A stretch of 64,000 nucleotides of DNA from Heterobilharzia americana (lineage: Eukaryota > Platyhelminthes > Trematoda > Strigeidida > Schistosomatidae): NCBI GenBank assembly GCA_944470555.2, contig OX104127.1, forward strand, positions 161,051,276 to 161,115,275, given 5' to 3'. This document shows positions 12,690 through 23,700 of the stretch, piece by piece (the first letter of the stretch is position 1; each line of letters opens with the position of its first letter). The notes under the pieces were generated by a model that was not told where the DNA came from, did not search any database, and saw only the letters and a list, made by a program, of their open reading frames with translations. A program made the translations under genes and the position numbers.

Positions 12690-13200
12690 ATCATGAACTG
12701 ACAGTAGTTGGAGGAATATTGGGAACCTTGGGAGCACTGACACGTGTTACGTCCCAGTATGCGACTCCTCAACAGTGCACACCCATGATGAATTCCAACC
12801 TAAAATCAACTGATAGATCTCTATAAAACCTCCAGATAGAATTACTCTAGCGCTCATTAGGGATTAGCTTCCAGAGATTACTCCTGAAGTTCCAATGAGA
12901 AGTCGTGACCAGTGTAGTCAATCAAGTCGAACATGATAACGGCTACTCAACGACGAAGTCGGATGTAGGTGGCGCTATATGATGAACTGACAGAAGTAGG
13001 AAGTGTGGACAACTGGTAGCGTGCTGGCCGTGTAACCCGGGGGTCTTGAGTTCGGTTCCTAGCTGGCGGGGTCATGGGTGCGCATTGTTGAGGAGTTTCA
13101 TACGCGGACGAAACAGCTGTCCAGTGCCCCTAGGTTTCTAATGTTCCTCCAAGTGACGTCAGTTCATGATGAATTATTCCAACCTAAAATCAGTTAATGA
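12690..13200. repeat. Hammerhead SINE divergent pair
   Basis: Minus copy 12790-12690 has only the hammerhead and tail, with C3 changed to U and G8-side changes. Plus copy is about 12965-13200 with GAACTGACAGAAG start, tRNA-like body, GACGAAACAGCTGTCC and the shared tail; its core starts TTGAGGAG, so C3 is U and it should be inactive. About 175 nt of unrelated sequence separates them. Confidence 0.75.
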
Positions 13201-13227
13201 CTAAATAAAAATAAATAATAATAATAA

Positions 13228-13395
13228 GGCCCGTTGGGATCCACGGAAAAAGAGAAATCAGTGGTTGAAGAGTCTAGGTGATATGGCTGGGAACCGATGT
13301 CAGTAGTGCAGATGTATAACACATATTATCCTCATCTTAACCATTATACTTAATCTCATCATCTTCTGATCCTTTCTTCCTCTCTTTTTCTACTT
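13228..13395 (+). mobile_element. RTE family B 3'-end fragment
   Basis: Short stretch encoding a GPRKKRNQWLKSL-like region followed by the family B 3' UTR, ending around CTACTTTCA. It is a 5'-truncated insertion just after a hammerhead element. Confidence 0.6.
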
Positions 13396-14117
13396 TCATA
13401 GCTAAATTTAAAGCAAACAAATGAAACATACATACAGCCTGTGTGTAACTGGCCTAAAACATGGGCCTCCTAGGCTGTAATGGTCACGTAAAGCACCACT
13501 ATTGACCTAACTTCTTTCTTATGTGCTTCAAGAAGAAGAAGTAACCTTACACTGTGTATGTGTGTGTGTGTGTGTGCAGTCGATAAGTGTCAACCGCCCT
13601 TATAACTCTATCAACATGTAAATTCCTACAATAATACATTGAATGCTGACATGACTTGTTATGATGTGTTTAACTACAGCTACTGATTTTGATGTACACA
13701 CTTTATCATCTCAAAATATTAGTTAAACCCATTGCTTCACAGACCATATGACTGTATGCAAGAATACTAACAGTACTTAGATCACATAGAATGATTTTTT
13801 TCCTCAGCATCAGATCCAGTTGCCAACAGGATCTTACCTTCACATCAATCACCAAAGTTTTAGTACGGCTGCCAAGTGACTCTGATGTAATTCAAATCCT
13901 ACTGCCACATAGATTGTCAGTTCGTCTTCAATCATCACTCCAGCATAGCAACAACAAAAACCTTAGGCATGAAAACACCTTAAATAGTAGATAATCAATA
14001 CTGAATGTCTGACCAGCAATGATGACAAGAAAAGAAAGTCATGTCAATACACATGAAATCTAAGATACCTACGAAAAACAGAAAGCTAGGCAGAATAAAA
14101 ATTTTTTCTTCAAGTTA

Positions 14118-14665
14118 GTATATCCCAAGGACAAGTGTCTCGTCTGACTAGTGTGAGACTCTTCAGCAGTACGCATGCACACCCCCAGGGATCGAAACTG
14201 CGACCTTCAGATTCCGTTGCCAGCGCATTACCATTGAGCAGGTCATTGGATCAAAATCCAATGGCCCATATTTCCAACTTCTGTCAGTTCATGACATAGC
14301 GTGACCGCCACCCAATGTCATCGTTGAGGATTTGTCCCCAAAGCCACTATGTTTGTCCCAGTGGAACTTCAGGAGCCACCTATTGAGGACAAATATTCAA
14401 CGACGACATTGGGTAACGGTCGCGCTATATCGTGAACTGACCGAAGTTGGAAATGTGGACCACTGGATCCCGACCCAACGCCTAGCTCAACGGCAACGTG
14501 CTAGCCATGAAACCTGAAGGTCGTGGGTTCGATCCCTGGCGGGGTGAGCGCTGCTGAGGAGTCCCGTACTAGTCGGACGAAACATCTGGCTGTCCAGTGC
14601 TCTCAGGTTTCCAATGTTCCTCCAAGTGACATCAGTCCATGATGAATACCTCCCCCCCCCACCGA
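14118..14665. repeat. Hammerhead SINE divergent pair with longest 5' flanks
   Basis: Minus copy at about 14300-14118 and plus copy at about 14395-14665. Their shared upstream part (..CATTGGGT..GGTC..GCTATATCGTGAACTGAC) faces its complement across a centre near 14365, including a GATTTGTCC / GGACAAAT match. The minus copy has A14 changed to G in the hammerhead and is dead; the plus copy is intact. Box A-like and box B-like (GGTTCGATCCC) elements are present in the plus copy. Confidence 0.85.
14546..14602 (+). ncRNA. Type I hammerhead ribozyme, intact with longer stem III
   Basis: C3 at 14554 begins CUGAGGA. Stem II pairs GUCC (14561-14564) with GGAC (14575-14578). GAA is at 14579-14581. Stem III can pair ACA with UGU around a six-base loop. 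The GUC triplet ends at 14594. Helix I pairs eight bases (14546-14553 with 14595-14602) with one G-U. Predicted cut is 14594|14595. It is the best candidate for monomer activity in the window. Confidence 0.87.
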
Positions 14666-14740
14666 AATTCAACAGAATACAAAAAAACTAAATCGGAATA
14701 TATATAAAGGAGAAAAAAAGAACCAGATTTATTCACTCAC

Positions 14741-14781
14741 TTGCACCAAGAAAGCCTGAACCATACGATGCTGAATCTTCA
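14741..14781 (-). CDS. ERO1: ERO1 exon f (41-nt micro-exon)
   Basis: Forty-one nt encoding [13 protein letters not shown], framed by a TTTTTTTTTAG acceptor and a GTGAGT donor. Phase 2 in and phase 1 out fit exon e, joining as CFN-EDSAS. It follows exon e after only 58 nt. This part of ERO1 is poorly conserved, so support is splice signals and phase rather than homology. A hammerhead SINE palindrome begins less than 150 nt downstream. Confidence 0.6.
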
Positions 14782-17700
14782 CTAAAAAAAAATAATTTTA
14801 GGTGGAAATATTCTATTGAAAGACTGGAATAAGACTTACTTGAAACAATTTTCATTATATATCATATACCATATTCTATTAGAAGCAGGTCCCTTGTAAC
14901 CAGTATACCGTTCAGGATTTTTTAATAGATCCACATAGATCATTTTCCCAGAACTATCGTCTAAAAACCAAATAAGAAAAATAGAATATTTTTTGATTGT
15001 TTGATTAGTAGAAGAAAACTTCAATGTTAGACGGTTGAAGGTTATATCGGTAGGAAGGTTCATTCAATCTTGAATTTTGTGCTTGTTGGCACTCGTTACA
15101 GTTAGGCGTATTACCTGCAACAATCCATCCATTCAAATCAACATATCACCATGCATTACTGCCAAAAAGTTACAATTGACACACCTCATATCATTACATC
15201 AAGTAAACAAGGCAGTGAGGTGCATAATGAAGATAAGAGAATGTAGACAAAAGAAATATAAAGAACTAAACAGAGAGAAAGGAAGAATAACAAAATGGTA
15301 GGATTCAGGATAGCCTCGTTAACATGACGATTATGCATGTATACATCTGCATCATTCACACTCGCTCTCAGCCATATCACCTAAAGTCAGTATCCAACCA
15401 CTGGTTTCTCGTGTCCCGCCAACCCCAAACATCAAGTAGTCTGCATCGAACCCCCACCTAACCCCACCCCACCCCACCCCTACATCACTCAAACCAACAG
15501 CTTAACACTTCACATATTTGATGCCATGTTTTAGTCTCGCCACCTACACCCTTCTTTACCAGTTTCAACTTACTTCAGCCAACATTGTGTAACAAGGCTT
15601 ACGTGACACGTCCCTGACAGCCATCTCACTCCATCAAGGTTCACAACCTCCTAAACCCACTTACCTCTTCTATATCCCGAAAACTCTACATCTCACCTCT
15701 ACGTTAATCACATGGTGACACCACGAAATACAGCCTACACTATCTACTATGAAGACAACGGTGGTCAAACACTTGAAGCCTTCTCATGTCTTCCACCTTC
15801 AATACATATCTTTCACAGCCATACATACAGTAGAACACAACGGACTAATGTGCAGTACACCAGACCCTTATTACACAATCGGATATTACGACAGCGACAT
15901 AGGTGGTGTAAGTTGACAAAAGCCAGTCGAGCCCTTTTTTATTCCTGCAGAGATTTCACCGGCCACTGAGCCAACAGGGCAGGGCTCATCCCACTTCCTA
16001 GGTGAGTGAAGTCGTCAACATACTCAACTACTTCACTCTCTATTGTAAGTCATGGCACCGTTGAAGACCAACCTTGGACCAATAGTTTGCATATGGGTGG
16101 TGAGAAATGCATCCGAAACGTTTTCAAACTGCCACTCAAAGTATCCAGAAGACTCTGCATCTTGTCCGAGTTTTCCATTTGCAGGCCTATGTCATTTGCG
16201 TATTCTAGGTCTGACGAAAATTCTCTAGTGATTAGGTCAACCTCTGTGTAGTCAGGTGACGAGAGGGAGACCTCCTTAAGAATATCTATGATGAAATTGA
16301 ATAAGAATGGAGAGAATGGGCACCTTTGACAGACACTTCTTCACGGGTACATCTTCCCGGACATCTCACCATAGACTCTAATACACCTACAAGTGTTCGA
16401 GTAGAGAGCCTTCAATAAGGTGATGTACTTACTCGGCACGCCTTTTAGTGAGAGACATTGCCATGAGACTTCTCGATCAACGGAGTCGAACGCCATCTTC
16501 AGGTCGAGAAATACGGCTGTTGTCGGGCGTCGGTAGGCGTGCCTGTTTGAATATTTGGTCGATACACCCGCGGCCCGGTCTAAAGCCTGCCTGGTATTCT
16601 CGGGCTCGCTATTCCCGAGCCCAATCAGGCGTAGAAGAATTATATAACCTAGAATTTTAGATACTATGTTCATCAGACTGATTCGACTGCGGTCGTCACA
16701 AGAGGATTTCTCGCCTTTCTTGAAGACCGGAATAATCAGACAAGTCACAGGGGATCATATTTGATTCCCATATACCTGCAACCTCGAGAGAACTGATGTC
16801 CTTAAAGAGATTTTAATCCGCATTATTCCGTGCTGCTGTCAGAGATGTTGCCACTGAGCTATTTCGGCCATGGCTGACATCCTATAAGACTGAAGTGTAA
16901 CCAATTTCACATTGTCTATTCCTAAATGTTTACCGCATTTTATCTACTATAGAGGTCAACAATGTCATCAAAAAGATGAATATAATGGAAGCTTTTTTTC
17001 AAGTTGCTGGATTTTTGGTTTATTTTATAACTGTTACTGGACAGAATGAGGTTAATCGGCTACCTGTGGGAAGTTAAATGACTCTATTCTGTGGTACGAA
17101 TTTATTTTATCTACATCGGTTTAGACAGTTGGGAAATGCCGCTAAGCCCCGAAAATATACACTCGCAATAGCTAAGTGAACAGTGTCTTCATAGCATTGC
17201 TTGCGTTTGGCGAAATCACCTTATGAGCAATGCTGAAGTGAGGCGAAGTGTACTGCGCAAGACAAACAAGTCAATAGATGAGGTTGTGAACCTTAGTTGA
17301 CTGAGATAGCATGAACATGTACACAGTATGCCAAGCCATCACCTACTTACCTCAGTGTGCTATGCTAATGAAAATTGGATTAGGTTGAAAGGGAGTTCAT
17401 ATTAGCCAGACCTGGCACCAGTAGATGACTGTTGGTTTGAGTCATGTTAGGAGATGTAAACTACCTGGTTGAGGTCCCCGAGAAGATAGGAATCAGTGGT
17501 TGTCGACTCTTGTTGATATGGCGGATACATTCACTCCCTAATTTCTTCTAAAGTTTGATTATATCTGCAATAACCTTTATCTTCAAATTGTTTGTCTACT
17601 TTGGTATCAGGCTTTTTCTATTCACTTGTTCTTTGTATACCACCATGAATGACTGTGGCAACTTGGACCGATTCCCTACTGTACAAGGTTCTACGTTAAT

Positions 17701-20700
17701 TTTGTCTATCAATCAACAAATCCTTGTATCATTTGACTATCTAAGATAGCTGTAGTTTAGTAGACTAATATTTATACTGGATGATGATTGAAGGTGAAAT
17801 AAAACTTTGAAGTACAGCCAGATTCGAACCACCGGGTTTCCGACCCGATGCTCTACCAACTGAGCTGCTAGCTTAAAGTTGGTAGAATATCGGGACGAGA
17901 AGCCGCTGGTTTGAATCCGGCTGTGGTCCAAGTTTTCATTTCATCTTCAGTCATCATCCAGTATAAATCTTTGTATTACATTATACAACATAGAATAAGT
18001 AACATCGACAGTGAGAGGAAGAGAGAGAGAGAGAGAATCCATTCTGTTAGTGAGTTTGTCGATTCTAACCGTCTTAACTCCCTCCTATAGACGGTATCTT
18101 CTACGCACATACATCACAAATGAAAGTATTAGACTGGTAGCTGAACAGCAACAAAAATAAAACTGTCATAAATAAAGGATACATATATATGTAAGCAAGC
18201 TCCTATTCAATGCAGAATGATGTTTTCAACTGATCAACAATAAAATATTTGAAAAAAGTGAACACTTGAACATTGAACAACTTTGAGTCGAATTCCCCTG
18301 GATACTACAATGCCAGTTAACTGGAGAGAACAAGAACAATGTTTTGGTAGTGACTGTTGGGATGAAATGATAACCTGGATTAGCGAATTTTTAGTCTGAG
18401 TATTAGATGAAAATAGAATCTTCCCATTCTGGTTTACGTTTTGTTTGTTCGCATCATCCTTAACCTTATAAGGTTATTCCACATTAGACCTCTCTTTGAC
18501 TTTATTCGATATACAATACACAGTGTAACAGTATAACCTAGTAGATGGTGTTATGAGCATAAATTATTAATCCTAGTTTACTAGGATTGGAAGAAGGGCT
18601 ACCTTGTCAAACTTCCAAAGAAGGGAGTGGAATCATGCCCCTGTTCCTGTCCACCCCAAGCAAAATATTATGTCGCATCACCCTAGAGAGACTAAAACAT
18701 GCTTTGAATTCAAAACTACAACCGGAAAAGGCTGGCTGGCCTTCAGGAAAAACAAATCATGTGTGGATCAAATTGCGACGCTACGCTACGCACCATCATG
18801 AAACAGAGCAAAATCTCTACCTCAACTTCATCAACTTTGAAAACGCGACCGATAGCGTCGACCGAGAAGTAATTTGGCAGGCAGCTGCTTCAACACTACG
18901 GTTTTAGTGCCACAAACCTTTACCAACCTCATTAAACAGCAGCTATTCGCTACCTGATGCCATACGCCACGTGATTCACAATGGAAAGCTCAGTGATGCC
19001 TTTGAAGTGAAGATAGGAGTAAGACAAGGTTGCCTACTATCAACGAACATTTTCCTTATTGTGGTCGACTGGACTGAATCATGCCACAAACTGTGAGGAG
19101 CAAGAAGAGGGGCATACGCTGTTTGACCGATAAAAAGACCCTAGGAGATTTGGATTTCACCGATCATCTATGTCTAGTGTCTTGCTAAAACTAACAAGTT
19201 GGAAGAGAAGGCAGGGCAACGAAGATGGGACTTCCCTCAGGTGAACGTAAAGCCAGAGGTAATGAACATACCCAACCAATGACAACAAAAACAACAAGCA
19301 CCAACCACCATCAACGGGAGAAATATAAACGAAGTTCTCCCTTTCACCTACCTACTAGCATCGTCTCAACTACAGGCGGCACAGGCACAGATGAGGATGT
19401 CAAACCAGCCTGGATCGGGGAGACAGCAAAACAGGCCTTCCTGCATTAGTCTGAAATCAGTGTGGAAATCTACTGCACTGCACTGCATCGCAGTCCACTC
19501 CACTCAGCACAAAGCGTGAACAACGTCCGGATTTTCAACACTGATATCAGTCAAGTCAGTGCTTCTATGTGATGGTTGAGAGACTTGGAGGGTTACGAAA
19601 GGCATTCCCAACAAACTGCAGACATACATCAACAGCTGCCTACACTGGCTCGTTACTGAAGCTCAGACGTCCAGAACAATGAGAATAAGCAACAAGGAAA
19701 TGTGGCCTGTCAACGAACGAACCAACCAAGAGCCAATTGCCCAACAAATATGCAGAAGAAGGAGGCGGAGATGGATTGGACAAACACTGAGAAGACGGTT
19801 TGGGGACATCACTCGTGAGGCCAGGCCATCGAGCGGAAGCCAAATGGGAAACAACGAGTTGGGCGTCCGAGGCGAGTGTGATATGGAGGAGATTGTGTGA
19901 GCAGGAAATGACAGCTTCTGGGCAGTCGTGGAGCCAGATTGAAAAGACTGCAGAGAACAGAGTGAAATGCAACGTGCTACTGAAGCCCTTTATTCCACTA
20001 AGAACCCAAGGGACAAATAAATAAATAATATCAAGGTAATCGTGCAACAACTCTTAACATAGGCTTATTTTTATAACCCTATCAGCTCACATGTTTTGTT
20101 TTGGTTGGTAGTTCAATTTTCCACATCTCCTGAATTACATGAGTTGAGTGTTAAATCTAATGAAGGAAAATCCAATAATCAATCCCTATCTTCACCTAAC
20201 TACATTCACATTTATGTATAGTTGCTTGACCCCCGCTGTATTGTATCATCGTATGTCAGAGTATGCATTGCAATAAACACGTTTTCTTCAAGATTATTGA
20301 TCATATAGTAGGTTTTATCATCTTACACTTGGCTAAATTCCTATGCGTCAATAATCGAATTGTGCTATACCAACCTAATATGGAATTATACTACACCATG
20401 ATGCTCATGTGCTCAGGTTGTCATTAGCACATTGCTATGTAGTGGTTTTAACGCTAACATGCTCATCACTTGATAGGATAGTCTTGAGTTCTCCATTGCA
20501 TAGGATCAAAGGTAGGTGAACTGTTGAATAATCACATACACAGATAAATTAGCACACATAAAGTAATCAGTATATAATTTACCATCAGGTTCACAAAATG
20601 TTAGTTCATCTTCATTATCATGACGTGTCCAATTGGCAATTATAGTTTTACGTTCTTCACTGAAATGATTAAAGAGAAAATTAGGCAGATAATATTAATC

Positions 20701-23700
20701 TACTCAGAAACATATTTACTATTTTATATATAAGGTTAACTGATCACCAAGGGACCTAAAAGTCCTGGATTTCATCCCAGACTAGGATGCTCAGTGCTCC
20801 CAGGTTTTTAATAATTCTCCAACTGATGTCAGTCTGTAATGAATACTAAATCGTTTTATGTATCAGTCTAATTTACTCGAAAGTTTTCATCGAATCTATC
20901 TTCACAATAGTTATGATTACGAAAAGTGATTGATATCTTAAGCTTGGATTCTTCATTAAAATATTCGCTATCGGACTTATGATTGGAAGTAATCGATTTT
21001 TAGGCTGTTTATAGATGGAAGAGAAGCTTTACAGCAGAATTAATCTGTTGATTGAAAGTCTGGTCCTTAGACTAGTAAGCCGATTATTGTAATATCTTTC
21101 TCAATAAAACGTTTTGTTTAACATTTATCCCAACAAATTAAACTTCGTAATTTCAACCTTTGTATACTTCGAGTTTTCAGTAGGCACAAGTGAAACACTG
21201 ATGACGACAATACAGAACTTCACATACTACTTAGTAACGGTCCAAGTTACCACACCGAATATCGCCATGTACAGCGTAAATGTACGAGGATGAAAGACAG
21301 GAATAAAGAAGAAAGCGGTTGAAAGTGGTAGAAAGACGTCAAAAGAGAACAAGAAGAAATAAGAAAGTAATATATGTATACATCTGCCCCATTGAGATGG
21401 ACTCTCGGCCATATCACCTACGAAAACCAAATTCACATTTATTGTATGAGGGCTAGTGAATACTACCTAAAATCATCTACAGTTTCCAACTGCTGGTTGC
21501 TGTTATCACGTGGACTCCAATTGAGGAGCCTATATTTCTCTACAAGGGTCACACTGGCAGTCGAGGACTTCATACAATAGTACCAGTCTGGTCACCCAAA
21601 ACTCTTTCCACCCTGAACATAGTTTAAGCTCATACACACATTGTGCGACGAGGCAGATGGTGACTAGACATGTATAACATATGTCCAAGCTATTTCAATC
21701 GATGAAGATTCACGAACACACATAGACTGACTTTCTTCTTCTATCCAAAACTCTATGTCCGACTTTTGTATTACCGACATAGTGACACCACACCACAACA
21801 CATAAACTATGCTATAAAGGCAATGGTGGTCGAAAAGCTGAAGTCAACACCAACAATCAAATAAAAGCAATCTTTCAGTAGAAGTCACTTCGAACTAGAG
21901 TGTTTGTAAGACTGTGGTCTATGTTTTCACTTAACAAGTTATGGTGTTTAGGGGTATGGCGCATTTATCGACGCCCAGACCAGGCTTTCTGAGTACCAAA
22001 GGATCTCTGGTAAGAAAATGGCACCGACAGAAAATTTCACCTCCAGAAATACTTTCATGATGACTTTGAATAAAAGTACAATGGATGTCACGCGAGAATA
22101 TAACACTAGATTTCCTCAGTTCAGATAATGATTTAGCATAATCAATGACGACTGTGTATGAGTAAGACACCTTATGAAACGAGATATAATTCCATTGTAT
22201 TGTCAGTGAGATAATGCAGAAAGACCTAGTGACTGATATGGGTTATTTAACACTACAACCGAAAACAAAATCTGCACACTGAAGCTTGCATAGTAGTCCA
22301 TGAATTCAAGTTGTCATCATGGTTCGTAATAGGAGAAGTGGACAATTAAAAATGACACTGGAATGAACAAAAGGCAAACGAAGATTAGTAGAAGAAAGTT
22401 GAACAGTCTATAAATCTAAGTTATTATCATCGGTTTTGAGTCATCTCATCATTGGTTTCAAAATATCGATTCTCATAATCTCAAACATCCCATGTGAGGC
22501 ATCAGCTTATACCTATCTACGCAGCTTAGACCAGCAATCAGAGAAGTTATGAATTACAAATCATTTCCATCATTACTGCATGTTTTGGTCTGACCACCCT
22601 TAACTTTCTAAAAATATTTTCTTCTCCAGTCACCAGTGTCTCAGTCGGTCAGCATCAAAGTAAGATCTCGCACTACTAAATAATCGTTTAAGTTGCTATA
22701 CCTGATATCGAGAAACAAGGGAACAAAATGAAAAGTAGAGATCTGTAAACAAAAAGAGGAGGATGGTGAAGTAAGTAACAAAACGCGATATGATGGTTAA
22801 AATGAAGATAAGATATGAATGTGTCTGCACCACTGTGATCGATTCTGACTCCCAAAATCGATTTCGACTGTCACGAGAATTCGATGGTTTAGACTAATAA
22901 TCACTGACTTTATGAGCCGATGTCACATTCCAGTCTGGCCATCTGTAACCCTTTTATTCAGCTTAAACCGACTGAAAATAAAAAGATGGTGAATAGTCAG
23001 GTATAACACACGTTTCAACTACTTCCATTCCCTGTCTAGTTACTCTACGCCTAATCACCGAATTTGTCGGTGGCTCCATCTGACGTAAACAACGTTTTGA
23101 AGACAGATACACACCAGGATTTTCGTAACCTCACTGTAACCTTGCCAGGAGATATCGCACTAAAACCAATACAAATTTCAAAATCACTTGAGTGATTAGT
23201 GCGTTTCATCACTTCAATCTGAGTCATTAAACCCAGGGGTGGTGCAGACCAATCCCGAAGTATTATCTTAGATTTGATAGTTGAGAAATTCATGCGGAAC
23301 ATACTTATCTTCTTCCTCATTACGTTTAAAAAAAGCATCATTTTGTCAGTCCTCAACAAAGAGACTACATCGTATGTGTACTCCAAGTCAATCAGATAGC
23401 CTTCGGTAGAAAAGTAGTCCCTGAACGGCTAGAGGCAAATATGTCCGCATAAATCAGTACACCTATAACAAATTAAGATTAGAATAGCGACATTGGCTAC
23501 CGTTGGTTGATATGATGCGCTGTCGTCACCTCAGATGACAACCCTCTATAATCCCTTACATAGCTGTGTGAGTTAAGTTAATGTAAATTACATACTTGAT
23601 TAGTTAAAGACAGCCCCAACACCTCTTGACTGATGTAGTTGAATATCACCCTCAAGTTTAGATAAATGGCAAGTGACAGCTGCTGGTAACTATGCTTGCG

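Noticed and set aside
14836..15063. 75-codon frame starting with Met upstream of ERO1 exon e
   Set aside because: Its first 36 codons are intron sequence upstream of the TTTTTAG acceptor; only the part from 14960 matches ERO1.
17815..17880. Candidate tRNA gene on the minus strand
   Set aside because: D-arm and box B look tRNA-like, but position 33 is C, the variable loop is missing and the T-stem does not pair. It is one arm of an inverted SINE pair.
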